Shown: in pieces, positions 9,218-19,261 of the stretch | Position numbering within the stretch: position 1 is the first letter of the stretch | Layout: every line of letters begins with the position of its first letter | Source of the DNA: Trypanosoma brucei gambiense DAL972 | Lineage: Eukaryota; Euglenozoa; Kinetoplastea; Trypanosomatida; Trypanosomatidae | DNA length: 64,000 bases | Direction of reading: 5' to 3' | NCBI RefSeq assembly: GCF_000210295.1 | Contig: NC_026744.1 | Location: forward strand, 124,001-188,000 | The notes under the pieces: model-generated | What the model was told of the DNA's origin: nothing | Seen by the model: only the letters and a program-made list of their open reading frames with translations | Database searches by the model: none | Made by a program: the position numbers and the translations under genes

Positions 9218-10771
9218 TTACATGAGAGCACAGCTCTTCATCATCTTCATCTTGAGTGCCATGAGGGGTTTACCCTTCACTTCCCGCAACCTCACAACCT
9301 CGGCACGCAGTGCCTCCGAAAACACCTCACCGAAGAATAGGATATCGCGGTCCCGTATGTCACTCCTGCTCGACAGAGGGGGAACAGTAAGAAGCTCACC
9401 TGTCGTTAGGTTAAAAAGGTTCCAACCCGGCCCTGGACGCGGTCCAGCAACTTCGTCAACAATTTCCCTAATGATATCAAGAACACGCCCTATCGACAAC
9501 TCTTTATTCAACGAAATACAAAAGGGTGCAACTTCACGTGACAACTGGCAATCGGCGACGAACACTGCCACAATGATACTTGCACTTGGAGGCTCTTTTG
9601 GGGCAGCGCGACGCGGGTTCATCCTCGTGTGAGAAAAAATGAACTCGTCGAGCGGTGGGGGGCGTAAAAAAGGCCACGGCGTTCCACCGATGTCGCATTG
9701 CTGGTGAGTGCCAATTCGCACAACCTCTCGGTCACTGACGCTCGATACCTTGACACGGTTGGTACATTCACAATGCGGCAACTGACCCGATTGAGACAAT
9801 TCTTGGGACGGAGGGGAAGTGCCCCTTTTAGAAGCTTTTGTACCGAGTGAGCGGAGTCGAATACGTGAGGCAGCTGAGTGTAGACGACTCCCAGGTCGTA
9901 GACCATCGGAGAGTGCCAAAGAGAGTAGCTGCGTTAACGCGTTCTCAAGGGCCTCCACAGATACAGTTACCTTTCCAACTTGGTCACTCACGCCACGCTC
10001 ACTTTCTTCAGTGGGGTCCCCTCGTTGCTGCACCACGAGAAGAACATCACGATTGGAGAGGTCAGCCTTGGAAGCACTTAATGATAGAGGAATTTGGTCC
10101 ACCACAGCTCGGTCCGAGAAACTAATGTGAAACATCGGCTGCTTCAAAAGGTGGGAGGGAGGCAGTACCAAGCTGACCGTACAACGGTCCAAGAGCTGCC
10201 CCACCGACATCTCTGCCGCCACCGAAAGGGAAATAACAGCAACCGCTTTAATCGTCCCCCCTGTATCGTCTACCTCACACATCAAAGCAGTCACAGGAAG
10301 CATGGTACCGCGAAACGCTGGTGGCTGGAGGACAAGTGGTCTCCCTGTTGAGTACCTCCCACATATATGTGCGAAAGCCTCCTCGACATCCTTAGGAAAA
10401 GGGGTAGTGTCGTGTCCATTCGTCCCCTGAACTCTCCTCCTCTCGCCATGGTTGTCACTGTGTTCGTGGAACCGATGAATAGCACAAAAATCCCGCTGGC
10501 ACAGGTCACACGGAGTAAGTACACACAGTGGGCTGCCACAAATAGCGCACGCGTGCCTCGGCTCGGTTGCACCTTCTTGCACCATACTAGTAACAGGCAA
10601 CACGCGGCCCAAGTAGGCGGCAGCGCATGCCTCCTCGGAACCAGGTATGTTGTGGTTTTTAATGTGCTCGCCACAAAACATGTTTCCGCAGTGGTTGCAT
10701 TTCAGTGGTAGAAAGTCGAAATGACCACAAGTGTAACACACAGCGCCATCACCTTCGCATTGTAAGCTCAT
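9218..10771 (-). CDS. Tandem AN1 zinc-finger protein with C-terminal ubiquitin-like domain (ZFAND1/Cuz1-like)
   Basis: A 517-residue protein. Two AN1 fingers open it. The first has C12, C15, C25, C28, C33, H36 and H40; the second has C75, C78, C88, C91, C96 and H99 with further His at 102-104. The middle is a low-conservation region with a beta-rich segment around 150-250. Residues about 425-505 resemble a ubiquitin-like fold (strand, helix with LSIGRVLDIIREIV, then a strand ending DRDILFF). This order, two AN1 fingers plus a C-terminal UBL, matches ZFAND1/Cuz1, which bring Cdc48/p97 and the proteasome to stressed protein complexes; ZFAND2-type proteins have other C-termini. Role in trypanosomes is inferred. 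The protein is about twice the length of human ZFAND1, mostly through the middle region. Candidate acceptors are at 10814-10813 and 10789-10788. Confidence 0.85.
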   Translation of the reverse strand: MSLQCEGDGAVCYTCGHFDFLPLKCNHCGNMFCGEHIKNHNIPGSEEACAAAYLGRVLPVTSMVQEGATEPRHACAICGSPLCVLTPCDLCQRDFCAIHRFHEHSDNHGERRRVQGTNGHDTTPFPKDVEEAFAHICGRYSTGRPLVLQPPAFRGTMLPVTALMCEVDDTGGTIKAVAVISLSVAAEMSVGQLLDRCTVSLVLPPSHLLKQPMFHISFSDRAVVDQIPLSLSASKADLSNRDVLLVVQQRGDPTEESERGVSDQVGKVTVSVEALENALTQLLSLALSDGLRPGSRLHSAASRIRLRSLGTKASKRGTSPPSQELSQSGQLPHCECTNRVKVSSVSDREVVRIGTHQQCDIGGTPWPFLRPPPLDEFIFSHTRMNPRRAAPKEPPSASIIVAVFVADCQLSREVAPFCISLNKELSIGRVLDIIREIVDEVAGPRPGPGWNLFNLTTGELLTVPPLSSRSDIRDRDILFFGEVFSEALRAEVVRLREVKGKPLMALKMKMMKSCALM

Positions 10772-11263
10772 TTTGCATTACTAACTTCTAACAAAAGGGC
10801 AAGTCGTCAGGTCTAAAAAACAAATGGTCAATAAACATAAACAGATAATAGCATTAATACAACAAGGGGTGAGGAATCCAGGCAACACCGCACGACTACA
10901 AGAGGACACGCCGCATCCGGAAGTAGTGGATCCATAAGGTGACGCATCGCCGAGCCAACAAAACAAACACGCATAAAAGATAAACAAGGGTGTGGAAAAA
11001 ATTAGGGCGCACTTTCACTACCTCCCGAGCATGAGTGAACCAAAATTACCATCCATATCCAACCCAGGTGCTCAGTAACCTCTACGCAAGTGCACCATTT
11101 GCAAAAAGTTCCGATGGGTCCCCCTGCGGTTCACCCACCTCCCTATCCGGTCCTTTGCCAATCGCTATTTGAAACGGTAACGTATAGGTGTACATCCGCA
11201 TCAAGTCCCTACTGTCCGTATGAAAAGGAACGACATAACCGCACAGTAAACCAAATCAAGTGA
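10772..11263. other. Intergenic spacer
   Basis: This is the 3' UTR of the 95-residue gene and the leader of the AN1 gene (minus-strand T tract and AG near 10814). No further gene is supported. Confidence 0.6.
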
Positions 11264-11551
11264 CTAATACCACCGCCACCGTTCTAGACGCTTGTATTTA
11301 TGAATAAACTCCTTTGTGTACACCTGTGACGCGTAGTAGTTCTTGTCCTGGAAGTGCGAGTAGTGCGGCATGTATGCTGCATGATACAAATACACGATAA
11401 TCGCCATTGGGGTAAACCCAATAAAGAAAAACGGCAGAAACGTGTCGGTCATTGTCCATTGATGTGGGGGATTAAACCAACGTCCGGAAAAGGGTGGTGC
11501 GAAGAGGTTTGACGTCGCATGTCCCCGCACGATGAGAGATCGACGCAGCAT
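11264..11551 (-). CDS. Small mitochondrial-type single-span membrane protein
   Basis: A 95-residue protein with a basic, Arg/Ser-rich N-terminus (MLRRSLIVRG) that looks like a mitochondrial targeting start. It has one hydrophobic span at about 38-59 (TFLPFFFIGFTPMAIIVYLY) and a Tyr/His/Lys-rich tail ending in WRWY. The size and one-span plan are typical of accessory subunits of respiratory complexes or ATP synthase, but I cannot assign it to a family. It has its own ATG and spacing from both neighbours. The acceptor is weak (AG 11566-11565), so expression evidence would help. Confidence 0.7.
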   Translation of the reverse strand: MLRRSLIVRGHATSNLFAPPFSGRWFNPPHQWTMTDTFLPFFFIGFTPMAIIVYLYHAAYMPHYSHFQDKNYYASQVYTKEFIHKYKRLERWRWY

Positions 11552-12077
11552 AAATAGGAGATACCTAGTCTAACTCAAAATGTTCCCTCCAATGGGAGTG
11601 CTCCTACGTTAGTGATCAAGCGGCAAGAACAAGAAAGAAGAGAGATGCATACAACGAGGCAGCCGGAAGAGCAACAGGAATCAAAAGGATTTGTCGCGCG
11701 TGCTTATTCGCGTATCCGCCGGTGCTCATGTGCGCTAAAAAAATTTGACCGAATTAAGACACGCACCAGTGGCTAGAACGAACAAGGAAAAAAGAAAATA
11801 TCCTTCGCTGCCTCCGTTGCATAACCTTCTTACCTGAAACGGAGGCACGCCTTGCACCCCAAAAAGTGGGAGAAAGAGACGTACACGCATTCATATTCTT
11901 TTCCATTTTTTTTTTTGCAGACAGTAAGCCATTTCGTACTTTATGGCTGGACTTAAAGGTAAGCATGAACATGGTTTTTCTTTTACCACACGAATCAAGC
12001 ATTAGGAGCATGTACTACGCTAAACAAGCAGTGAAAGGGGGGGAGAAGAAAAGCAAAATTGAAGGTCTTGGCGTGCT
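11552..12077. other. Intergenic spacer
   Basis: This holds the 3' UTR of the epsin-type gene and the leader of the 95-residue gene. A minus-strand frame at 11754-12011 is low-complexity, starts in the 3' UTR and was not accepted. Confidence 0.55.
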
Positions 12078-13619
12078 CTACTGACCTAACCGGCGACCAG
12101 CCATTATACCGTCCAGTGAAGTGGACGAAGGTTGTGGAAAGCCACTGTTCTGACCAGCGAACTGTGCGATTTGTTGTTCCATCGTATTCAGTTGGGTCAC
12201 GCCGGTGCCCATATTGTCGAAAGGTGCATAACCCTGGGGAGCGCCCATTCCCATGCCCACAGCAGAGTGTGGAGCGCCACTGGACCACATGCCCGACTGT
12301 GCGGTCGGCATCGCTTGCGACAAAGGTGGTGATTGAGTCTGTTGAGCTGTTGGCGGCATATTGTACCATCCTCCACCGGAAGGGACACCGGCCGGTTGTT
12401 GCAAGGGTGCGGCTAAAGGCTGAGAATTAGCGTACGGGAATTGAGTCTGTGACGGCTGCTGGGGCCACTGCTGCTGTTGTTGCTGGGGCCACTGTTGCTG
12501 TTGTTGCTGGGGCCACTGTTGCTGTTGTTGGGGCCACTGCTGCTGTTGTTGGGGCCACTGCTGGTGAGTTTGCAGCTGCTGGGCATTGTTGCTTGTAAAA
12601 CCTCCAAATGGATCTACCGAGGCTGCCTGCTGTTGGGCAGGCATAGAGAACGCGCTAGGAGGCGCTGTGGCAGTTACTGGTGCCGCGGGAGCTGACGCAA
12701 AAAGGTCATCCAGCATGTCGTGCCTAGGCTCTGCCTTTGGATGGGCCTCAACTGCATTAGAAGAAATATTATCTTCTGGTGGTGCCGTTGCCTTGATTTC
12801 AGAGGGCGCTGCACCCACGCCACCAAACGCCCGACGTCTTTCCTCCTCCTCAAGTCGCTTCGCTAGCTCCATGTCGGCTTTTTCGGATGCCTCTTTTGCC
12901 GCGTTGCTGCGCCTTTCGAGTCCAAGCATACGCTGTGCCTCAGAAACAGTTATGCCGGCGCGGCGCTCCTCCTCACGTTGCATGCGGGCGGCGAGCTCTC
13001 TATCCTCCTGTTCTTGCTGTTCCCGTGAAATTGTATAACTTGTAGTGGAGGCATGCTGAAATGTGTTTGAAGGTTGTGTGGCATTCGAACCCCCTTGGAA
13101 TTGCGAAGAACCAAATCCACCATACATGTTGCTGCCAATGGACTCACCACTCAATTTGGCCCGTGTTGCTGCAGCTTTGTAACGCTCATCGCGCAACGTG
13201 GCAGGATCGCTGAGAAGGTCGAAGAGCTTCTTGGCACGCTCCCTCACAGAAAGACCGTGGTCCGCTCCTTGCTTTCCCGTATAGTAAAATGTCTGGGAGA
13301 TGTGCTGCAAAGTGGGGAGTATCGAGCAAAGGGGAGGGAGTCCAACCTCAGGAACATTTCGCGCCAGGTGATCCAGAAGTAGAAGAGCTTTGTAGCAGGG
13401 TCTCCAAGACTTGTCGCGATTCTTCAAACGAAGCTTGATCTCCTCCATAATTTTTACAGTACCAGCTTGGAAGACACGACAAACATTGTCCATTTGCTCA
13501 CCAGTCGGACCCCAAGGGTCCTCATTTGTCGCTTCATGAACAAGTCGTGCATATTCGTTACCGCTGGTTTTCATACGAAGCATCTCTTTTGCCGCGTGGA
13601 GAGAAGTCGGAAATGACAT
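12078..13619 (-). CDS. ENTH-domain clathrin adaptor (EpsinR-type)
   Basis: A 513-residue protein. Residues about 1-150 form an ENTH domain: the ATNEDPWGPTGEQM block (epsins have AT..DPWGP), KNRDKSWRPCYKALLLLDHL and the RERAKKLFDLLSD helix. A charged helical stretch follows (about 195-260), with repeated Glu/Arg runs. Short linear motifs include DMLDDLF and DPFGGF, the latter close to the gamma-ear binding form [D/E]FGxF. The C-terminus is Gln/Pro/Met-rich with five WPQQ-type repeats. ENTH proteins bind phosphoinositides and clathrin; a single EpsinR-like protein acts in endocytosis and sorting in T. brucei, where uptake is entirely clathrin-dependent. The frame runs 11 codons further upstream only to a TTG, so ATG 13619 is the start; a candidate acceptor is AG 13627-13626. 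Confidence 0.92.
   Translation of the reverse strand: MSFPTSLHAAKEMLRMKTSGNEYARLVHEATNEDPWGPTGEQMDNVCRVFQAGTVKIMEEIKLRLKNRDKSWRPCYKALLLLDHLARNVPEVGLPPLCSILPTLQHISQTFYYTGKQGADHGLSVRERAKKLFDLLSDPATLRDERYKAAATRAKLSGESIGSNMYGGFGSSQFQGGSNATQPSNTFQHASTTSYTISREQQEQEDRELAARMQREEERRAGITVSEAQRMLGLERRSNAAKEASEKADMELAKRLEEEERRRAFGGVGAAPSEIKATAPPEDNISSNAVEAHPKAEPRHDMLDDLFASAPAAPVTATAPPSAFSMPAQQQAASVDPFGGFTSNNAQQLQTHQQWPQQQQQWPQQQQQWPQQQQQQWPQQQQQQWPQQPSQTQFPYANSQPLAAPLQQPAGVPSGGGWYNMPPTAQQTQSPPLSQAMPTAQSGMWSSGAPHSAVGMGMGAPQGYAPFDNMGTGVTQLNTMEQQIAQFAGQNSGFPQPSSTSLDGIMAGRRLGQ
12457..12565 (-). repeat. In-frame WPQ(n) tandem repeat in the epsin-type gene
   Basis: Five copies of Trp-Pro followed by three to six Gln are encoded by an 18-21 base unit (plus-strand unit ggggccactgctgctgttgt). 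Copy number is likely to vary between alleles and strains. Confidence 0.85.
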
Positions 13620-13932
13620 TAACAACTGTGCACACTTTAAAGAAGATCGCAACTACTGGTGTTCGCTTTCACTAGCAAAGAAAGTAATGAAGAACTACCC
13701 TAGACTGTACGTGAAGCGGAAGCAGGGACAAAGAAAAAGGAAAAGAGGAGTAAACTAGCACATCTTTCCGTACTACCCGGTGTGCTCAACGGAACAGGGT
13801 GTGAGTGGGCACCCCACAAGAGTGCCAAGAATAAACACTGGCGGTTTAGGATCAACAAAGTAAAAGAGAAAAAGAACAAACAAGTGGGTCAGGTAACCTT
13901 AGTTGAAGACTCAATCCTCCCCTCTGCCCAGC
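13620..13932. other. Intergenic spacer
   Basis: This is the 3' UTR of the eL21 gene and the leader of the epsin-type gene. Nothing else was recognised. Confidence 0.6.
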
Positions 13933-14412
13933 TCAATATGGAATCATTGCCTCGTAGTCTGCCGTGCGGCGCGCCAGCACCTCCACTTTCTTGGGGCAAA
14001 CAAATCCGCCGTTGCGGGTGCTCACCTTTTTGGGTGGAAGTGGGGTTCCCGCCTTCTTAGCAGCCCGAAATGCTTCAAGGTCCTTTAGCTTCTGCTTGAA
14101 TGCCTCCTGGCAGCGAGACTTACGCACGTGCTCAAAACGCACGCAGATGCGCTTGCGAACTGTACGGTTCCTCACCGGTTTATTGATGATAACACCAACA
14201 CCACGCGGCGTTACGTTCCATACAATGCCGGTTCGGCCGTGGTAATACTTGTGGGGCATCCCAGCACGTACAGCAGCGTCCGCAACAACGTCAACGTAGT
14301 CACCGACCTTGAAGTTGGTCAGTATCGTACTGACAGAAGGAACTCCGTGCTTGCGAAACTTCTTAGCGAAGAGGTGGCGGGTGCCACATTTGTACCCGTG
14401 GGAGTGAACCAT
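13933..14412 (-). CDS. RPL21: 60S ribosomal protein eL21
   Basis: A 159-residue basic protein matching eL21 along its whole length. It starts MVHSHGYKCGTRHLFAKKFR, then FKVGDYVDVVADAAVRAGMPH, YYHGRTGIVWNVTPRGVGV and RICVRFEHVRKSRCQEAF. It is a structural component of the large cytosolic subunit. The frame can be extended by two codons to a TTG; the ATG at 14412 gives the conserved MVHSHG-type start. An acceptor (AG 14426-14425, preceded by catacctttctcttgttatc) leaves a 12-base leader, short as is usual for ribosomal protein genes. The neighbours are unrelated, as normal in a trypanosome unit. Confidence 0.97.
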   Translation of the reverse strand: MVHSHGYKCGTRHLFAKKFRKHGVPSVSTILTNFKVGDYVDVVADAAVRAGMPHKYYHGRTGIVWNVTPRGVGVIINKPVRNRTVRKRICVRFEHVRKSRCQEAFKQKLKDLEAFRAAKKAGTPLPPKKVSTRNGGFVCPKKVEVLARRTADYEAMIPY

Positions 14413-14815
14413 CTCCAACTAGAGCTAGGGATAACAAGAGAAAGGTATGAAAAACATGATCAATGAAAAAAAAAATGAGCAAAAGACACTCAGTAAAACC
14501 AGCCACGAATCCAATGACCTCGGTGTACGTCACCCAACTCCACCACTATCGGGGATAGCAGGACGTCTTCTGAAAACACACGCCAGCAAAAACACTCGAA
14601 GCATGTACATACGCCACGGAAACGTACAACAGGTTTTCCCAGATACGACCGCCTAGTTCGAAACGGGCATGAATGGACTGCGAAAGAACGCAGCATTAGG
14701 CGAGCTGGTTGGTGGCGGCACGGGACACGAACGCATGTTGGGAGCGTCACAATAGGCAAGGATGTACAGGTGGGAAATCAACTGGTTTGCTGGGAAAAAC
14801 ATGCTACACACAAGG
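14413..14815. other. Intergenic spacer
   Basis: This is the eL21 leader with its acceptor at 14426-14425 and the 3' UTR of the upstream chaperonin-like gene. A minus-strand frame at 14490-14759 lacks a convincing acceptor and shows no family signal. Confidence 0.55.
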
Positions 14816-16948
14816 TCAAACAATAGAAGGGAAGAAAAAAAAATCGGACGCACCCTCAGAGTTCTTTCCCTCCCCTACGTTGGAACGTTTACCCACCACA
14901 CCTGAAAGGCACAGCGTATCCAGGCACCTTCCGATGCAGATGTAAGCACTGGCAACCTCCACTCGTCCTTCCCACTCCCTGATATCAGCCAGTAAATGAT
15001 TGGATTTTACGCTGACGCTCACGGGCCACGATGCCTCAAATGCACTAAACAGGGGAGGGGTGGGAATGGTAACTCTGTAAAGGGGACCAAAATGTGGCTC
15101 TTGGTGTCCCGGCACAACGGTCACGCAGCAACCACGCACACTTTGATCCACCGATCCCCATTCTACATTTTGGAAGCGCTCTTGCGAGGCACCCAAATGT
15201 GCAATTGCATCATCTGCTGTCAGCCCTCCCGATTTCCTAAGGACACATTCCATGTAAGAATTAATTGCATCTCTTACTGCTTTAATAACAGCTATCTTAA
15301 AGGTGCCAAAAGAGGATCCATCATCTTCGAAATTCTCAGTGAGGTAGCTCAGGTAACTCACAGCAAGCCCCTCCGACGTACCACCCGCCGGGATCATAGC
15401 ATTATGCGGAGTTGGTGCACAAAGTACATTAATCAAGTGATGCAGCTGCCGCTGAAAAAGGCACTCGACGAGCGCCGATTCGACCACGCAACGACCACCA
15501 AGAAAAACACTAATGATGTTGCGCATCACTCTGCTGTCATTTCCGGACGCTTCTGTATATAAGGGGGCCAAGGACAAGAGAAATGATTGTGGTTCCACTC
15601 CACCACAGCGACGTCGGAGCCCGTCGCTGCTGCTAGAAAGTGCACACATCTTGAGCCGGCATTTGACAGGAGATAGTTTAAGGGACTCTAACGTCCTTGG
15701 GAGCGTACCAAATGTCAAGGCCAGTTGAGTCATAGTCGCACGACCAACGGCAGCCGCAACCAACACTGTTCTGCTGCAGTTTCCCAATGTTTCCATGTAG
15801 TACAACACCTCCCCACAGACCTTCCCCTCCACAGCAATGACCAGCAACTTCTCCTCCGCGCCTCTCACAACAGAAAGAAGATGCCGGATGCCAGGGTTAT
15901 TTTCTCCCTCGTAAACAGTGGGGAAGCGAGAAACCAAAAGCAAAGCACCATCGTGCCGGTCTTCGCGCAGCAAAGTCCCTAAGGCATTGAACGGAGACAA
16001 CGAGCAAGTCCCCAAGGTTGAATCTCGACCTGCACCACCGGCATGCAAAGTTGTGACGAACGCAACACCCGAAATAACGCATCCCACCCTTCCATGAGGC
16101 ACACGTCTGTTACCAGCATCGTCCGACACCCTCCAAAGAAGACGGTCCACTAGGCCATGAAGGGATGTCACAACATCCTTCCCGGGTTCGCCGGCTCTCC
16201 GACTGGACAGCATAAGATGCGGGTAAACACGCACGAAACACTCAGCTGCCAGTGCAGCTACCTCAAAGCCACATGAAAAAGAGTCATACGCATAGGTTCG
16301 CCGAAGATATTCACGCAGCAAGAGACTAGAGAGAAATCCAAACGGCGTGTCACAACCCCCGGAACTTTCCACTTCCACCAAGCCAGCGGACGACGCGACT
16401 TCAGCCAGCAGATCCTGTGGATCCACGGGGTGGACGATGACGGAAAGCTTTTTAATAAAGTCTCCCAGAAGGTTTCGACACCAATGGGACTCGCGAACCT
16501 CAGTCGGGTTCACATTCCGCGTCCACGGCAAATCATCACCCCAGTTCACGGAGGAGAAACTATCCATGAGTGAAGCACCCCGGGGAAGGAGAGGAACCCC
16601 ACGCACTAGGGTGTGGAAAGCATGCAGCACGACATAGGCCACAAAGTCCACGCGACACATTACACCGATTGAAGCCTGATGCACCTCACAGTTCTTAATT
16701 ATCACCTCACAAAGATACTTCTTCTCATCATAAAGGTATGGAAAAAGTTGTTGCAGAAGTTGCAAACCGCCCAACGCAACGCTACACTGACCACTTTGCG
16801 GTGCTTCAACGAACTTGGCAACCGAATCACCGGGGTGGACTACATACGCCGAAACATGTTGCAGAAGCTCGTATACAGCGGCCTCCATCGCGGCAGCCGT
16901 CCAACAAACGCCTAGAGCGCGCACTACTACCTTCTCCCCTTCTGCCAT
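14816..16948 (-). CDS. Divergent group II chaperonin-like protein (BBS6/BBS10/BBS12-like candidate)
   Basis: A 710-residue protein with no membrane spans. Several features follow the order of TCP-1/CCT chaperonins. A segment at about 370-435 reads LLVIAVEGKVCGEVLYYMET, then a 'SRTVLVAAAVGRATMTQLALTFG' run, which is the apical-domain pattern (beta strand, 'G.V...YLE', then strand and helix ending in an A.TG-like turn). Later come a helix and 'VFLGGRCVVESALVECL', reminiscent of the 'V.GGG..E...A..L' element, and a final helical equatorial part. The ATP-binding GDGTT and GGG signatures are not present in normal form, so ATPase activity is doubtful. That combination points to chaperonin-like BBS-type proteins, which help assemble the BBSome of cilia. 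This is inference from pattern only. The longer frame starts with TTG, so ATG 16948 is chosen. Confidence 0.75.
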   Translation of the reverse strand: MAEGEKVVVRALGVCWTAAAMEAAVYELLQHVSAYVVHPGDSVAKFVEAPQSGQCSVALGGLQLLQQLFPYLYDEKKYLCEVIIKNCEVHQASIGVMCRVDFVAYVVLHAFHTLVRGVPLLPRGASLMDSFSSVNWGDDLPWTRNVNPTEVRESHWCRNLLGDFIKKLSVIVHPVDPQDLLAEVASSAGLVEVESSGGCDTPFGFLSSLLLREYLRRTYAYDSFSCGFEVAALAAECFVRVYPHLMLSSRRAGEPGKDVVTSLHGLVDRLLWRVSDDAGNRRVPHGRVGCVISGVAFVTTLHAGGAGRDSTLGTCSLSPFNALGTLLREDRHDGALLLVSRFPTVYEGENNPGIRHLLSVVRGAEEKLLVIAVEGKVCGEVLYYMETLGNCSRTVLVAAAVGRATMTQLALTFGTLPRTLESLKLSPVKCRLKMCALSSSSDGLRRRCGGVEPQSFLLSLAPLYTEASGNDSRVMRNIISVFLGGRCVVESALVECLFQRQLHHLINVLCAPTPHNAMIPAGGTSEGLAVSYLSYLTENFEDDGSSFGTFKIAVIKAVRDAINSYMECVLRKSGGLTADDAIAHLGASQERFQNVEWGSVDQSVRGCCVTVVPGHQEPHFGPLYRVTIPTPPLFSAFEASWPVSVSVKSNHLLADIREWEGRVEVASAYICIGRCLDTLCLSGVVGKRSNVGEGKNSEGASDFFFFPSIV

Positions 16949-17053
16949 CGAAGTTGACAAAGAAGAGAGTTGCGTAATCTTGTTTAGACGATCGATAACA
17001 CTCCAAAACAACTCAACGCAAGTAAAACCGTCAATCTGACCACCATCACCGCT

Positions 17054-18121
17054 TCACTTAGCACCCTTAAACGGCGCCTCGAGAGAGGATACTCCGTAGC
17101 GTACCAGGTTCGCCATCAGCTCAGAAGAAACAAAGGCACAGACTTTCTTATCGCCGCTCGGAAAAAAGGACGGCTCACTACCTTTGGAGTCGTGGTCAAG
17201 GGCAGTTTCGTCGAAGGCGACCCCCACAGGATCACAATGACCAACACTGGATGAGGTCATGGACTCGCGTGCATGCCAAAGATTTAGCATTTCCGGCCCG
17301 GACGGGGCAGTGCAAATGTCAAAGGGTGTTATATTACTTCGCTTCCCTGGGGGATAATTACATACAGGGGGTCTACGAGTATTTTCATTTGAGGCGTGCT
17401 CTAAGATAATTCCCTGCACTCTTTGATTCAGAAGCGTCCACGGTTTTACCCACCGTGACAACATTGGAGGGCCTTTTGGCCTAGACTGTTTGTATCTTTG
17501 TTTCGGTTCGTCTCCATCAACGCCAAAAACCCGACCCGTTGCAGCCACGCCAGATTTATCATCGGCCGGTGCTCGGCCCATCTTACCGGCCACAGGCCGT
17601 GTGCGTTGTTTCTTACGCGCCACACTTTGCACATGTCTTTCATCATTCATGCCGCTCTTTAAACGCTTCGGCGTTACTTCCGAACTTTCCTGTCCCGCGA
17701 ATTTCGCCATCGCGGAACGTCCGATGTGCTCAAGGTATTGGGCACCTACGTTCGTGTTACGCGATACTACATAACCGATAATCTCTCTCATAAAGATAGC
17801 TGGAGAAATTCCATCAAAGTCGTCCTGGTCATTCACCGCAGCGTTTGCACAGTTCTCCTGCACTCGTAAATCATCAACGGCATCCTCTAGGTCCGGTAGT
17901 CCCATCAAGGCTACGCCGCAGAACTCAGCGAACTCCATGTTAAATCGCTTCTGAGAGTCAGTCCCCTTTACAAGACTTTGTGCTGATTTCACCACACCCT
18001 CAAGCAGTGAATTAATAGACACCAATCTGGGGTCCGTCGATCCTTGCAGGGCCCTAACAAGGCGGCAGGTGTCCCCTAAGCTCTTCACAGTAGAGGTGCC
18101 ATATTCAACTTTATCCCCCAT
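17054..18121 (-). CDS. Conserved-looking protein of unknown function, possibly nuclear
   Basis: A 355-residue protein starting with ATG at 18121. Residues 1-145 look helical and globular (many Leu/Val, low charge). Residues about 148-225 are basic and disordered, with clusters such as KRLKSG and ARKKQRTRP that would serve as nuclear localisation signals. A Trp/Pro-rich patch (LSRWVKPWTLL) and a Pro/Ser-rich tail follow. I recognise no catalytic motif, zinc finger or membrane span. A chromatin, kinetochore or RNA-processing role would suit this layout but is only a guess. It sits just upstream, in transcription order, of the chaperonin-like gene, with only 105 bases between them, so the chaperonin-like mRNA has a very short leader. 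Confidence 0.8.
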   Translation of the reverse strand: MGDKVEYGTSTVKSLGDTCRLVRALQGSTDPRLVSINSLLEGVVKSAQSLVKGTDSQKRFNMEFAEFCGVALMGLPDLEDAVDDLRVQENCANAAVNDQDDFDGISPAIFMREIIGYVVSRNTNVGAQYLEHIGRSAMAKFAGQESSEVTPKRLKSGMNDERHVQSVARKKQRTRPVAGKMGRAPADDKSGVAATGRVFGVDGDEPKQRYKQSRPKGPPMLSRWVKPWTLLNQRVQGIILEHASNENTRRPPVCNYPPGKRSNITPFDICTAPSGPEMLNLWHARESMTSSSVGHCDPVGVAFDETALDHDSKGSEPSFFPSGDKKVCAFVSSELMANLVRYGVSSLEAPFKGAK

Positions 18122-19261
18122 TGCAGTATGTCACAAAACGGTTTTGGACAAATACACCGTTTTATAACCTCCAGTGAAAATTTGTTAGGGCCGGTTGGCG
18201 CAATGCCCTCGATCCTGTACGATGCGGTGACTACCTTGGTGTTTGTTAACACGGTGAAAAGCTGCGAACAAAAAGTAGACAAAGCAAGCAAAAAATAAAT
18301 GGAAAACAACAAACACCGAAAACGAGGCAATGATATGTTGAAAAGTGATATTCCCCCATGGAAAACAAAAAGAAGTCGACGAGTCACTGCAAACCCCCCT
18401 GTAGTTGCCGTTCCACACCAACACGAACGCGCGCAGCCGTAAAATCGCGACATCGGCCTAACAGCGAGAATCACACGAATAATTGCGACACTTCATCATT
18501 GCATCCAAACCCAAATTGGCTCGCTGCACAACAATTTCAAATCACCACCAACAACATATCGTACAAGTTATCCCCACAGCACAGCAGCTGTAAGGTAAAG
18601 CTAAACTGCCAAAACATATGTGCACGAGAATGTAAAAGGATATTGTCCGTACGAACTAGGGTTCGCCAACATGGCTTCGTATAACTTCCAAGAACTACCC
18701 ATCAATTCATCATCAACACCAGTCACAAAAATCTCATAAGCGAAAATATTTATATACATATATCAAATGCTAACACTAAAAACAAGACATAAATCATCTC
18801 CTTTAATTAAGAGGTGGACCAAATAAATAAATAGAAAAGCAAATGTTACTTCGCACTCCCCACTAACCACCCACATACTTCACAGCAACACCTATTGTTA
18901 ACAGTGTCTGGGCCGTTCGATCAAAAAAAAACGCAAGAAAAAAAAAGTGACTTTCCACCTTAAGGACAATACGAATTACCCAATATCAATGAAGAAGTCA
19001 ATAATAACAAAACGAGAAGGTTAACAAAAAGCGCACAAACAACACAGTACTAATATTCCAAGAGGTCACAAGTTTTCGCAAGCGTGCTTGATTACGGTAG
19101 CAAAGTCGGGTAATATCACAACCACTGGGGAGGCCATCCGGTCAAAGTGACTTCGTATTAGCGCCCATCAGCATCACTCAGCAGTTTATCTGGTGACTGC
19201 AGGAATAATTAATCTCACGACCTAGGGAATGGGAAAATCTTAATTTGGCACTAACCACGCC
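18122..19261. other. Long AT-rich intergenic spacer
   Basis: This is the 3' UTR of the SCAMP gene and the leader of the 355-residue gene. It is A-rich on the plus strand (T/C-rich on the coding strand). Two minus-strand frames (18085-18474 and 18185-18424) overlap the neighbour and show no family signal. No RNA gene was recognised. Confidence 0.6.

Noticed and set aside
10094..10711. Frames opposite the AN1 zinc-finger gene
   Set aside because: Overlap a well-supported gene and show no family signal.
18085..18474. 129-codon minus-strand frame overlapping the 355-residue gene
   Set aside because: Overlaps a better gene, low complexity, no acceptor.
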